Source: Chryseobacterium sp. S0630 (GTDB taxonomy: Bacteria; Bacteroidota; Bacteroidia; Flavobacteriales; Weeksellaceae). Taken from it: DNA of 64,000 bases. The notes under the pieces are model-generated. The model did no database searches, was not told the origin of the DNA, and was given only the letters and a program-made list of their open reading frames with translations. A program made the translations under genes and the position numbers. Location: positions 1 to 64,000 of the forward strand of contig NZ_JAMZGF010000012.1 of the NCBI RefSeq assembly GCF_024158915.1, in the 5' to 3' direction. This document shows, one piece after another, positions 46,627 through 54,714 of the stretch; the stretch's first letter is position 1, and the number at the start of each line of letters is the position of its first letter.

Positions 46627-47439
46627 TTAAACGGCTACATTATTGTCTCTCAATGCATCATTCAGAGATGTTTTCTTGTCTGTAGATTCTTTTCTCTGAC
46701 CAATGATCAGCGCACATGGAACCTGATATTCTCCAGCAGGATATTGTTTTGTATAGCTTCCAGGGATTACTACTGAACGTGCAGGAACTCTTCCTTTGAT
46801 TTCAATGGGTGTATCTCCTGTAACATCGATAATTTTTGTAGAAGCGGTCAATACTACGTTTGCACCCAATACGGCTTCTTTTTCTACGTGAACTCCTTCT
46901 ACAACGATACATCTTGATCCGATAAAGCAATCGTCTTCAATGATTACCGGAGCAGCTTGTAAAGGTTCTAATACCCCACCGATACCAACACCACCACTCA
47001 GGTGAACGTTTTTACCGATCTGTGCACAGCTTCCTACTGTTGCCCAAGTATCTACCATTGTTCCGGAATCTACATAAGCACCAATGTTTACGTAAGATGG
47101 CATCATAATTACTCCAGGAGCAATATAAGCACCTTCTCTCGCTACTGCATGTGGAACAACTCTCACCCCTTTTTCAGCATAACCTCTCTTCAAAGGCATT
47201 TTATCATGAAATTCAAACGGGCCTACTTCAATAGTTTCCATTTTCTGGATCGGGAAATACATTACCACAGCTTTCTTTACCCATTCATTTACCTGCCATC
47301 CGTTTTCTGTAGGTTCTGCAGTACGAAGTTCCCCTTTATCAACTAAAGAAATAACCTCTCTGATCGCCTTCTGGCTGTCTTCATTCTGCAATAATTCTCT
47401 GTTGTCCCAGATATTTTCAATAGTTTGTTGTAATGACAT
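46627..47439 (-). CDS. dapD: Tetrahydrodipicolinate N-succinyltransferase
   Basis: Catalyses succinylation of tetrahydrodipicolinate in lysine and diaminopimelate synthesis. The 270-residue protein has an N-terminal helical region and a left-handed beta-helix of hexapeptide repeats (GAYIAPGVIMMPSYVNIGAYVD and onward), the active-site DTWATVGSCAQIGKNVHLSGGVGIGG, and EDDCFIGSRCIVVEGVHV. A -7 box lies 26 bases upstream. Glycan genes follow closely. Confidence 0.97.
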   Translation of the reverse strand: MSLQQTIENIWDNRELLQNEDSQKAIREVISLVDKGELRTAEPTENGWQVNEWVKKAVVMYFPIQKMETIEVGPFEFHDKMPLKRGYAEKGVRVVPHAVAREGAYIAPGVIMMPSYVNIGAYVDSGTMVDTWATVGSCAQIGKNVHLSGGVGIGGVLEPLQAAPVIIEDDCFIGSRCIVVEGVHVEKEAVLGANVVLTASTKIIDVTGDTPIEIKGRVPARSVVIPGSYTKQYPAGEYQVPCALIIGQRKESTDKKTSLNDALRDNNVAV

Positions 47440-47464
47440 GTTTCTTATTTAAAATTATACCGGC

Positions 47465-47472
47465 CAAAGATA
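47465..47472 (-). promoter_or_regulatory. -7 promoter element of dapD (TATCTTTG)
   Basis: Exact TAnnTTTG match on the minus strand, 26 bases before the dapD ATG. Confidence 0.65.
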
Positions 47473-47510
47473 CAAAAAAGTTCAGCAAAACGGGTTTTAA
47501 CATCATGCTT

Positions 47511-48122
47511 TTAATAAAGTCTCAGCATGCGCTTCACCCTCTTTTTGTAATCCATATAGATTTGTCCGTGTTCTTTTAGCAGATACTCTTCTTCAAGCCT
47601 GATCTGGATCTGCATCAAAATACTACCAATCAAAAGGCAAGAAAAAGCAATTACAGTCGGGAAAGCAAGGAAAAATCCCACAAGACTGATGGTCATTCCC
47701 AGAAATATAGGATTTCTTGAGAATCTGAATAATCCGTGAGTAACCAGTTCGGTTTTTGTTGAATTATCAATCCCGATCCTCCATGAATTTTTCATTTGCA
47801 TCTGGGCTATAACCACCCAAATCAAAGCAAAAAACATTAAAATAATTCCTGTGTACTGAAAAAGATCATATTCCAGCACATTGATTTTAAATGCAGGGAA
47901 AATTTCTTCCGGAAAAAACAAAAGAAGTATTGTATACATAAACAAAGCAAATAAAATCAGCTTAAAATACAACCCCACGAGCCCGTACGCAGAATCATCT
48001 TTGGGAAGAACATTAGGGTTTTTGCCAATCTGCCGGGCTACTTTATAACTCATTCCAACAAAGGAAATGATAAAGAAAAGCATGAAATAGAAAGGAATAA
48101 AAAATCGGATAAAATCTGCCAT
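47511..48122 (-). CDS. Isoprenylcysteine methyltransferase-like membrane protein
   Basis: The 203-residue protein has five or so membrane helices. Its C-terminal half matches the ICMT/PEMT group: ELVTHGLFRFSRNPIFLGM (the conserved RNP) and EEEYLLKEHGQIYMDYKKRV. Bacterial members methylate lipids or small molecules using S-adenosylmethionine. The substrate is unknown. No operon partner is evident. Confidence 0.85.
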   Translation of the reverse strand: MADFIRFFIPFYFMLFFIISFVGMSYKVARQIGKNPNVLPKDDSAYGLVGLYFKLILFALFMYTILLLFFPEEIFPAFKINVLEYDLFQYTGIILMFFALIWVVIAQMQMKNSWRIGIDNSTKTELVTHGLFRFSRNPIFLGMTISLVGFFLAFPTVIAFSCLLIGSILMQIQIRLEEEYLLKEHGQIYMDYKKRVKRMLRLY

Positions 48123-48212
48123 AGGACTATAGTTTTGAGCAAATTTGCTAAGTTTCGTGATGCAATACTATTGCAATGATGAATGGCAGATAGATGACAA
48201 ACGGAAACATAA

Positions 48213-48272
48213 AAATTCCCCTCCTCTGGAGGGGTGGCGAAAATTCAAAGAATTTTTGACGGGGTGGTTAAA
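48213..48272. repeat. Palindromic intergenic repeat (family F)
   Basis: CCCCTCCTCTGGAGGGG forms a tight hairpin, followed by AAATTCAAAGAATTT and GACGGGGTGG. A short non-coding element next to another, different repeat. Confidence 0.55.
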
Positions 48273-48299
48273 AAATGATTAAAGAATATAATTAAATAA

Positions 48300-48366
48300 G
48301 TTTTGGCTGAAGCCAGTTGATTAATTGAAATTTTATTGAACGGGCTGAAGCCCGTTCCTATTGAAT
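48300..48366. repeat. Palindromic intergenic repeat (family G)
   Basis: Two related hairpins, TGGCTGAAGCCA and ACGGGCTGAAGCCCGT, share the loop GAAG and are separated by about 25 bases. No reading frame. Confidence 0.55.
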
Positions 48367-48379
48367 ATTTTAACTCCAT

Positions 48380-48751
48380 TTAATTCAAAATAATAAACTC
48401 CATTGTTTTTGCTACATGTTTTTCCTGAATAATTCCCTGTGAGTATGGGCTATTATGACTGGAATTATATTTTGTGAGATAGGCCTGATTAATTTCTTCA
48501 GTAAGATTATTGATATCCTCCGGGATGAGAGCTTTTATAGGATAAATCATTTCACCACATTGAATTTCTCCTAAAGAATTTTCTAAAAAGCTATTGTACC
48601 AGCTTCTTTCAGCAAGTCCCCATGATCTTGCGAATATCCGGTTTTGGACTACAACCATCCATATTTCGAGAAATTCAGGTCTTTGATATCCGGCTTTTAT
48701 TCCGATAATCGTATGGTTTTGAATGTAATCTAATGCTGTTTCTTTATTCAT
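48380..48751 (-). CDS. Small protein, possibly DUF2255-like
   Basis: The 123-residue protein has the pattern EIWMVVVQNRIFARSWGLAERSWYNSFLE, which recalls DUF2255 proteins where a VDGRLYVRS-type strand and a conserved SRWY occur. The match is partial. There is no signal peptide. Function unknown. It stands alone between a repeat pair and the LytTR gene. Confidence 0.7.
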   Translation of the reverse strand: MNKETALDYIQNHTIIGIKAGYQRPEFLEIWMVVVQNRIFARSWGLAERSWYNSFLENSLGEIQCGEMIYPIKALIPEDINNLTEEINQAYLTKYNSSHNSPYSQGIIQEKHVAKTMEFIILN

Positions 48752-48859
48752 TGTCTTAATTTTGTGTAAAACTAAAACATGAAAACAAGAATGAAAACTT
48801 ATTTATGTATGCTGTCAGAAATATGATGTCATCAGGTGTTTTTCTGATGTGTGGTGTTT

Positions 48860-49189
48860 TTAAAGCATCATGTTACCAAGCGCTGTCTGCAGACATTCTT
48901 TATAACTTTTGGCGACTGTAATTTTTAAATCACCGCAGAGTAAACGGTTATCTTCAAAAGATTCAATATTGGTCAGATTGACAATGTATGAATTATGGAC
49001 GCGCATAAATTCGTCCGGAAGGGTTTCTATAAGGTCTTTAAGTGTTTTGTAGTAAATATATCTTTTATGGTCTGTGGTATGAACTTCTACATAATTTCCA
49101 AGTCCTTTAATGACATTTATATCTTTAAAGAAAAGCTTTATCAGCTTTTTATCTGATTTGATGAAAGCAAAAGTCCGGTTCTCTATCAT
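48860..49189 (-). CDS. LytTR DNA-binding protein without receiver domain
   Basis: The 109-residue protein is nothing but a LytTR domain: FIKSDKKLIKLFFKDINVIKGLGNYVEVHT, then TLKDLIETLP, FMRVHNSYIVNL and the late KITVAKSYKECL. LytTR normally follows a receiver domain in a two-component regulator. Here it starts 13 bases after the NlpC/P60 gene and is in the same direction, so they are probably one unit. With no sensor in sight it may be regulated through its abundance or a partner. Confidence 0.88.
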   Translation of the reverse strand: MIENRTFAFIKSDKKLIKLFFKDINVIKGLGNYVEVHTTDHKRYIYYKTLKDLIETLPDEFMRVHNSYIVNLTNIESFEDNRLLCGDLKITVAKSYKECLQTALGNMML

Positions 49190-49202
49190 TTATTTAAGAT
49201 AT

Positions 49203-49775
49203 TTACAGTACTCTTTGGGCATGAAGGTAGGCCTTATTCCAGTATTTTTCGTTCAGGGACGAAATAATTACGCCTTTTGAAGTAGAAGCATGAATAAATT
49301 TCACTTCTCCGTCAGGACCAATATCGTGAACAATTCCCACATGAGAAACTCTGCTTCCTCCCGCTGTCGCAAAAAATAACAGATCACCTGGTTTTACGTC
49401 TTTGATATCAATATTCTTTCCGGCATCGGCCTGATCAGAAGATCTTCTGGGAAGATTAAAATCATTTTCTTCAAATACTTTTACAGTAAATCCGGAGCAG
49501 TCAAATCCCGAAGAAGTATTTCCTCCGAATTTATAGGGTGTTCCGATATACTTTTCGGCATCTTTCAAAACATCATTGATTGATCTTGAAACACTGCCAC
49601 TAAATTTTGAATCCAGTTTTCTTAGATTTTCAGCTTTCGCTACGGCCTTTGTATTTGATTTTTTGCTTGCAGAAGCACTTTTAGAGGATCCGCAGGAAAC
49701 TACAAAAACAGAGGCTGCCAGGACAATCACCATCTGCTTTACTTTTATTTTTTGTTGAAATAATTCCGTTCCCAT
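49203..49775 (-). CDS. NlpC/P60 (C40) lipoprotein peptidase
   Basis: Probable cell-wall peptidase that cuts gamma-D-glutamyl-diaminopimelate links. The protein has a lipobox VVSC (Cys28), a Ser/Ala/Lys-rich linker and the C40 core from about residue 66. Catalytic Cys93 (SGFDCSGFTVKV), His145 (SRVSHVGIVHD) and a polar third residue at His162 (FIHAS). An ATG 14 codons downstream (MVIVLAASV) starts right at the signal peptide. The -7 box at 49813 leaves room for either start. Confidence 0.92.
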   Translation of the reverse strand: MGTELFQQKIKVKQMVIVLAASVFVVSCGSSKSASASKKSNTKAVAKAENLRKLDSKFSGSVSRSINDVLKDAEKYIGTPYKFGGNTSSGFDCSGFTVKVFEENDFNLPRRSSDQADAGKNIDIKDVKPGDLLFFATAGGSRVSHVGIVHDIGPDGEVKFIHASTSKGVIISSLNEKYWNKAYLHAQRVL

Positions 49776-49812
49776 ACTCTTCTGATTTATAATTAATTAA
49801 CAAAATACATCA

Positions 49813-49820
49813 CAAATATA
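49813..49820 (-). promoter_or_regulatory. -7 promoter element (TATATTTG)
   Basis: Exact TAnnTTTG match on the minus strand, 38 bases before the longer NlpC/P60 start. Confidence 0.6.
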
Positions 49821-49882
49821 CATTTTATAATTTAATTATGCTATAACTATACTACAACTATATTATAAATATATGTTAAAAT

Positions 49883-49912
49883 TTTGGTTTTCATTATTTA
49901 TTGGTATATTTG
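49883..49912 (+). promoter_or_regulatory. Promoter with -33 TTTG and -7 TATATTTG
   Basis: TTTG at 49883-49886, 18 bases, then an exact -7 box at 49905-49912. It lies after an upstream in-frame ATG (49873) and before the ATG at 49930, so it fixes the start of the next gene. Confidence 0.75.
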
Positions 49913-49929
49913 ATTTCTATTTTGAAGAT

Positions 49930-50568
49930 ATGGCAACCTATGAAAGTGTAATTAAGATCACCGGAGCAGTGGGCGATCTGGTGTTTTATACTCTGAATGG
50001 CAAAAATGTGGTTCGGAAGAAAAGCGGTTTCAATAAAGCTGCGTTTAAGAAAAATCCGTCCTATGAGAAAGTAAGACAGAACAGTTCTGAATTCGGGCAC
50101 TGTTCCAAAATGGGGAAGATGATCCGGAAAAGCCTGGAAATATATATTAAAGAAGCTGGTGATCCCCTCCTCTACCAAAAGTTTGCAAAGGTGATGACTA
50201 CCATCAAAGATTTAGATACCATTTCTGAAAGAGGAAAAAGAACGGTTGAAAACGGTTTAAAGACCGAAGAAGGAAGAAAACTCCTGAGAGGATTTCAATT
50301 AGGCACGGTAAATCAAATTTCTGATTGTATAAGAATGAAAGATCATGTTCTGTATAAAAATGATCATTGTACCTCAGACCATGCAGTGATTTTAACTTTA
50401 AAATTAAATTCTGAAAAATATAGTATAGAAAGTAATGAAGAAATGGTGTATTGGAATCAGCAACAAAATACGTCTTTTAAAAAGCATTTTTCTGATGATG
50501 ATTTCCTGCTCTATTTTATAGCATTAAAGAATGAAAATGATAAGATTACCCATATGGGATTTGTTTAA
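49930..50568 (+). CDS. Conserved hypothetical cytosolic protein
   Basis: The start MATYESVIKITG at 49930 is fixed by the promoter that overlaps the alternative upstream start. The 212-residue product has a basic N-terminal part (VRKKSGFNKAAFKKN, then VRQNSSEFGHCSKMGKMIRKSLEIYIK) and a polar C-terminal part. No family is recognised and no signal or membrane segment is seen. The N-terminal basic pattern could suit nucleic-acid or ribosome binding, but this is a guess. Confidence 0.8.
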   Translation: MATYESVIKITGAVGDLVFYTLNGKNVVRKKSGFNKAAFKKNPSYEKVRQNSSEFGHCSKMGKMIRKSLEIYIKEAGDPLLYQKFAKVMTTIKDLDTISERGKRTVENGLKTEEGRKLLRGFQLGTVNQISDCIRMKDHVLYKNDHCTSDHAVILTLKLNSEKYSIESNEEMVYWNQQQNTSFKKHFSDDDFLLYFIALKNENDKITHMGFV

Positions 50569-50573
50569 ATAAA

Positions 50574-50606
50574 AAAGTCTGCAGTACATTCTGCAGACTT
50601 TCTTGT
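50574..50606. terminator. Bidirectional terminator
   Basis: An 11-bp perfect stem (AAAGTCTGCAG / CTGCAGACTTT) with a TACATT loop, between convergent genes and flanked by A and T runs. Confidence 0.85.
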
Positions 50607-50607
50607 T

Positions 50608-50976
50608 TTATTTCTTCTCTCCTTTCCAGCTTCCTGATACTGCAGGGGTTGGAAGTGAGTTGGACCAGTTTCCGTTTCCTTTCTTTTCTGTTGTTAACGT
50701 TCCTTTGAAATCTCCTTGTGAAGGTAGTCCTACTCTGGCGTTAAGATCTCCTGTCTCACTTAAATTTCCGGTAATGCTGTAGTTTTCATTATTAACATCG
50801 GAATGCATTGTTCCTACCACTTTACCACTTTCATCTACCACAAAGTTCCAAACTCCTTTATCTGCTCCTTCATAAGAACCAGACCATGTTCCTACATAAT
50901 CATAAATAGTATCATCATCAGAGCTGCAACCGATAAATAAAAACGCCGTTAATAAAAGTAAAAAAAGTTTCTTCAT
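50608..50976 (-). CDS. Small lipoprotein with one beta-sandwich-like domain
   Basis: The 122-residue protein has a lipobox FIGC (Cys17) with SSDDD after it, then alternating strands (VGTWSGSYEGADKGVW, VDESGKVVGTMHS and TGNLSETGDLNARVG) ending in SGSWKGEKK. The pattern resembles small lipocalin-like or calycin-like barrels. No family can be named with confidence. Confidence 0.78.
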   Translation of the reverse strand: MKKLFLLLLTAFLFIGCSSDDDTIYDYVGTWSGSYEGADKGVWNFVVDESGKVVGTMHSDVNNENYSITGNLSETGDLNARVGLPSQGDFKGTLTTEKKGNGNWSNSLPTPAVSGSWKGEKK

Positions 50977-51361
50977 AGTTTCAGTAGTTTTATAACCTAA
51001 AATCCTGTTATTCTCCTATACTTTCCTTCCAAAAATCCAGTCATAGAGAATATTGCTTAATATTTATTATTTTTTTGTTCCGTGCAAATCTACTAATTTT
51101 TTTTATTCAAATTATCTGAATTTTAATTAGCACCCAATATGTTTATTAAAAAACAACATATTCCGGCTAAAATACAAATATTTTTCAAACAAATAGAGCC
51201 TCTATACATTTTGAGTTATTTAAAAAAATAAACCTAAAGTTGGATATTAATACGTTTAATATTCATTTACAATTAGTTTATACTAGATTTCATGCCATTT
51301 GCATTCTATTTTAAAGATATTTCTTACCTTAGTGAAAAATTTAACCTTTTCAAAAAATTAC
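50977..51361. other. AT-rich intergenic gap, nothing recognised
   Basis: No gene or repeat is seen. A weak box TACCTTAG at 51327-51334 lies about 28 bases before the next start. It differs from the TAnnTTTG consensus in one base. Confidence 0.4.
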
Positions 51362-52045
51362 ATGAAAACAAAAACATTATTTTTGGCAGCACTTGCTATT
51401 TGCGGTAGTTCGACAGCACAGGTTGGGATTAATACCGCCACTCCAAGTCATACTTTGGATGTTAATGGTCTGGTAAGAGTAAGAGGACTTTCAAATGCTG
51501 AAAAAAAGATTGTTGCAGCGGATGCGCAAGGAGTTTTAACTCTTATTTCTCCTGAAGAAATTTTTGCGCCAAAGGCTATTTTGAACACATCAACCTCTTC
51601 CAGTGAACAAAGATCTACTGTATACGAAGGAAAATGTTTCCAACCTGGTGACAATGCTTCTTCCTGTACTGTTTCTGTAAACCATTACTCCTCTTGTGCG
51701 GGGTTCAGTAATCCCGTAGACACTCAAATCATTGTAGGACAAGGAATTAATACAGGAAACGGACAGTTTTTGGGAACATGGACAGCCCGATATGTTGATA
51801 ATAAAGGATTTGCAAACGCAACTGCTGTTGCCAATCAGACAGCACCAGACTATCCGAGAATCTCTTACCCAAGTACCAATACAGTGAACTATTTAGGAAG
51901 TGGAAACTTTGCAGGTCAATGTAATACGGACTTGGTCACTACCATCAACCAGGCCACCGGAGATATAAAAGTAGAGTCTGTAAAGCGAAGCATGTACGCA
52001 CACCTTGTGTACCTTATAAATATTGCCCGCTCCAGATCTTTATAA
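51362..52045 (+). CDS. Secreted protein with tail-fiber-like N-terminal motif
   Basis: The start at 51362 (MKTKTLFLAALAICGSSTAQ) opens on the signal peptide; an in-frame ATG 21 codons upstream is not needed. Next comes VGINTATPSHTLDVNGLVRVRG, a segment common at the start of Bacteroidetes surface and tail-spike-like proteins. It is followed by a 150-residue domain with three cysteine-containing loops (GKCFQPGD, SSCTVSVNH, YSSCAGF). I cannot name the rest. Own terminator. Confidence 0.75.
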   Translation: MKTKTLFLAALAICGSSTAQVGINTATPSHTLDVNGLVRVRGLSNAEKKIVAADAQGVLTLISPEEIFAPKAILNTSTSSSEQRSTVYEGKCFQPGDNASSCTVSVNHYSSCAGFSNPVDTQIIVGQGINTGNGQFLGTWTARYVDNKGFANATAVANQTAPDYPRISYPSTNTVNYLGSGNFAGQCNTDLVTTINQATGDIKVESVKRSMYAHLVYLINIARSRSL

Positions 52046-52068
52046 TAGTTGATATTTGATTTCAAAAA

Positions 52069-52100
52069 GGCAGCCACAATATTTTCATTGTGGCTGTTTT
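52069..52100 (+). terminator. Rho-independent terminator
   Basis: The stem CAGCCACAAT / ATTGTGGCTG is followed by TTTTTG. It ends the gene before it. Confidence 0.8.
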
Positions 52101-52181
52101 TGTAAAATGAAAAACCCTCTGAATTTTGATAAATTTCTCATACATTGAACTTCACATTATAAAATTTATTTTCTACAGAAA

Positions 52182-52202
52182 AGCCTCCCTTTTTAGGAGG
52201 CT
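52182..52202. other. Hairpin AGCCTCC / GGAGGCT without T run
   Basis: A 7-bp perfect stem with a TTTTTA-type loop lies in a 258-base gap between convergent genes. No T run follows in either direction, so a terminator role is uncertain. Confidence 0.4.
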
Positions 52203-52303
52203 AAAAACTATTATTGAATGAATGAAAAACTTATCCCAAATGTATGAAATATTCATTCAGCCTTTTATGAGTACAGTCATAATCAGCTGTTTTCCATAAT
52301 TCA

Positions 52304-53047
52304 TTAATTGATAATCTCTCCTTTACCATTATCCAGTTTATTACGGAATTTCTGAAGATCTTCCGGAGTTGGCCTACTCCATTCTGTAATTTCTCCGATA
52401 ATTTTCAAAGGCATTTCGGAACGATAAGATCGGGTTGGATTTCCCGGAAATTTTTTATCTGTTACGTTGGGATCATTTTCAAAATTCCCTGTGGGTTCTA
52501 CAATATATACACGATCTGCTCCATCGCCTTTTGCCAATGCTGCAGCAAGTCCTGCTCCATTGGTTAAAGCGGTGAAGTAAATATGATTCATTTTGAATTC
52601 TGATTTATAATTAGAATTTCCACCCGCTGTCAACAGCCCTCCTATTTGTAAGTCGGCTTTTGTTCCATGGTAAAAAGGACCTTTATCAGACGGATGGTTT
52701 TGAAGTAACACTGACAATTCAGCATTCTTTTTTGATTTTTCTGAATCTCCTAAATCCTCATAACATCTGGAAATATTCCGGTAAAGAGAAGGTAAGGCAC
52801 TTTTAACGGTATCATCATTTATTTTTAAAGCCAACTCTAAGGAAGTTTCAAGCCATTTCAACCTATCAGCAGTGTTTTTTTGGTGACGTGCTACATAATA
52901 AGCTGCCAGAAACTTTTCATGATCGTCCGAAGCTTCTTCCGAAGCTTTTAAAAATGATTGAGCTGCTTCTTCAGGCATTCCTTTGTCTTCAAAGCCCATT
53001 CCTTGCAGACAAAGCTTGATCACAGGATTAAAAGGAGAAAATTCCAT
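52304..53047 (-). CDS. arr: TPR-like fusion to rifampin ADP-ribosyltransferase (Arr)
   Basis: Residues 1-120 are helical with TPR-like units (EEAAQSFLKASEEASDDHEKF, then LPSLYRNISRCYEDLGDSEK). Residues 122-247 match Arr: GPFYHGTKADLQIGGLLT, MNHIYFTALTNGAGLAAALA, DRVYIVEPTGNFE, NDPNVTDKKFPGNPTRSYRS. The catalytic His127, Tyr157 and an Asp-rich loop near 192-197 are kept. Arr enzymes use NAD+ to modify rifamycins. The mature enzyme is usually about 140 residues, so the N-terminal repeat part is extra. Resistance in this organism is inferred. Exact -7 box upstream. Confidence 0.9.
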   Translation of the reverse strand: MEFSPFNPVIKLCLQGMGFEDKGMPEEAAQSFLKASEEASDDHEKFLAAYYVARHQKNTADRLKWLETSLELALKINDDTVKSALPSLYRNISRCYEDLGDSEKSKKNAELSVLLQNHPSDKGPFYHGTKADLQIGGLLTAGGNSNYKSEFKMNHIYFTALTNGAGLAAALAKGDGADRVYIVEPTGNFENDPNVTDKKFPGNPTRSYRSEMPLKIIGEITEWSRPTPEDLQKFRNKLDNGKGEIIN

Positions 53048-53061
53048 ATTTTATTTTTTTT

Positions 53062-53069
53062 CAAATCTA
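53062..53069 (-). promoter_or_regulatory. -7 promoter element (TAGATTTG)
   Basis: Exact TAnnTTTG match on the minus strand, 15 bases before the TPR-Arr ATG. Confidence 0.6.
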
Positions 53070-53231
53070 GGAGATTCTGTTGGAAATCTTTTATTTAAAA
53101 ATGTATAGTTGGAAAATTGAAAAAATAAAAATTCTTTTTTATAGTTTAAAATGAAAGCTATTTTCCTGCAAGTCACTTATAAAACGGTGTTATAATTTAA
53201 GAAGTAAAGAAACGGTACAACTAAAAAAGTT

Positions 53232-53251
53232 AAGCCCCAATTAAGGGGCTT
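53232..53251 (-). terminator. Terminator of the alpha/beta hydrolase gene
   Basis: The stem AAGCCCC / GGGGCTT with a 6-base loop lies 7 bases after the stop of the hydrolase gene. A T-rich stretch follows on the minus strand. Confidence 0.7.
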
Positions 53252-53257
53252 TATTGT

Positions 53258-54295
53258 TTAATTTTGCTTTTTCTTCTCAAGATTTTCAGAGAATAAAAGA
53301 ATCTCTTTATTTACTAGATCTGCATTTACTTTTTTTGTAATGATACTGCTATGACTTGCATTCATTATTATTTGTTTTCCTTGAGAAGAGAGTTCTTTTA
53401 GTTCTTTTTGCATATCGAACCATAATTGAAGTTCCTTTTCAGGATCAATTCCGGCTTTCCTGTATTTTTCTTTCTGGGATTCTTTATACTGTTCTGTAGC
53501 CGTAAATACCAAAACAGGTAATGAATCTAATTTCTTTGCCTCACCTGCACGCTTCAGTACATCATTAGTAAGTTCATTCTCTCTTAAAAACATCTTAAAA
53601 ACATCACCAGAATTATAAGTTAGCGACTGTGAGCGACTATATGCTTCTTTGGGCAAATCATCACCCTGATATGGTTCTTTACTAAATATTTTGTTATAAA
53701 TGCCCAAAATACCTAGATCCGCAAGTATAGATCCTATTTTAAATAGTTTTGCTTGTCCCTTGGGAACCAATTCTTTTTGGGCTAATCGGTTCCATTGTTC
53801 AGGATGACTTGAATCTATGAAAACGATTCCTTTCACTTCGTTTGGATAAAGATCTCTAAATATTCTATTATAAGGACCTCCCATAGAATGTCCCACTAAA
53901 ATGTAAGGTGGCTTCTCTCCAGCTTTCTTTAATAATTCATGAAGCTGATGTGCGTAAAACTCAGGAGATCTATCATTAGTGTTACTCGATTCGCTAAACC
54001 ATTTTCCATCTCTGTCATAGCGTATAACTCTCGTTTTATCTTTTAAGCCTTCTGCAATCCAATGCAGCATATCTGTATTACCATGTGCCCCTGCTTCAAT
54101 AATAACCGTAGGTAGAGATTTTTTATTCCCGTCTATTCTTACATGGATGTTAGTTCCATTCACATTTACTAATTGACCTGGCGGAACTGGTTTCGGAGAA
54201 AATAATCGGTAACACATGCCTAAGAACAGGAATAATATGAGAATTCCTAGTATAAGTTTACCTAAAAACTTAAATATTCTTAAAATTGATTTCAT
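53258..54295 (-). CDS. Membrane-anchored alpha/beta hydrolase
   Basis: The 345-residue protein has an N-terminal membrane segment (about 9-29), then an alpha/beta hydrolase fold with an acidic start (VIIEAGAHGN), the RVIRYDRDG strand and nucleophile Ser137 in ILVGHSMGGPYNR. A late His (NASHSSIITKK) completes a likely triad. It resembles esterases and haloalkane dehalogenase-like hydrolases of the envelope. Substrate unknown. Own terminator. Confidence 0.88.
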   Translation of the reverse strand: MKSILRIFKFLGKLILGILILFLFLGMCYRLFSPKPVPPGQLVNVNGTNIHVRIDGNKKSLPTVIIEAGAHGNTDMLHWIAEGLKDKTRVIRYDRDGKWFSESSNTNDRSPEFYAHQLHELLKKAGEKPPYILVGHSMGGPYNRIFRDLYPNEVKGIVFIDSSHPEQWNRLAQKELVPKGQAKLFKIGSILADLGILGIYNKIFSKEPYQGDDLPKEAYSRSQSLTYNSGDVFKMFLRENELTNDVLKRAGEAKKLDSLPVLVFTATEQYKESQKEKYRKAGIDPEKELQLWFDMQKELKELSSQGKQIIMNASHSSIITKKVNADLVNKEILLFSENLEKKKQN

Positions 54296-54435
54296 AGTTA
54301 TTTTTAAATTTCAAATTGATATCGAAAGAAGTGTCGAAACAGAATATTTTATGAAGATCTAAATTTGATCCGCATAAATATAATATAGAGAATCTTTGAG
54401 ATGGGCATGATTAGAAGTTTTGTACTAATATAACA

Positions 54436-54459
54436 AAAGCCCTTATGAAAAGGGCTTTC
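54436..54459 (-). terminator. Hairpin following the tRNA-Ala gene
   Basis: The stem AAAGCCCTT / AAGGGCTTT lies 7 bases past the tRNA 3' end on the minus strand, followed by TTG. It probably ends the tRNA transcript. Confidence 0.65.
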
Positions 54460-54465
54460 CTGAAG

Positions 54466-54539
54466 TGGAGAATACGGGATTCGAACCCGTGACCTTTTGA
54501 CTGCCAGTCAAACGCGCTAGCCAACTGCGCCAATCCCCC
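54466..54539 (-). tRNA. tRNA-Ala (anticodon GGC)
   Basis: The 74-base cloverleaf folds fully: acceptor GGGGGAT / ATTCTCC with the alanine-identity G3:U70 pair and discriminator A, D stem GCGC/GCGC, anticodon stem TTTGA/TCAAA with loop CTGGCAG (anticodon GGC), T stem ACGGG/CCCGT with TTCGAAT loop. No CCA is encoded. It decodes GCC and GCU codons. No other tRNA is near. Confidence 0.93.
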
Positions 54540-54686
54540 GTTTTTTTATTGTAAGGCGGTACAAAAGTAAGTATTTAAATGATATTTGCAACTATTTTAT
54601 AGTTTTAATTGAATTAAAATTAATAGAAATAGGCTCAGCGACCGCAAAAGCCATCATTCCTCATTGAATAACTTCCCAATTAATCC

Positions 54687-54694
54687 TATTTTTG
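54687..54694 (+). promoter_or_regulatory. -7 promoter element (TATTTTTG)
   Basis: Exact TAnnTTTG match 20 bases before the acetyltransferase ATG. Confidence 0.65.
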
Positions 54695-54714
54695 TCTGAA
54701 ATTATAATACAATC

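Noticed and set aside
49873..49929. Hydrophobic N-terminal extension of the hypothetical protein at 49930
   Set aside because: An apparent membrane segment arises from the promoter region itself (-33 and -7 boxes lie in it).
52304..53047. Horizontally acquired resistance cassette around arr
   Set aside because: No integrase, insertion sequence, attachment site or unusual composition is seen around it. It looks like a resident chromosomal gene.
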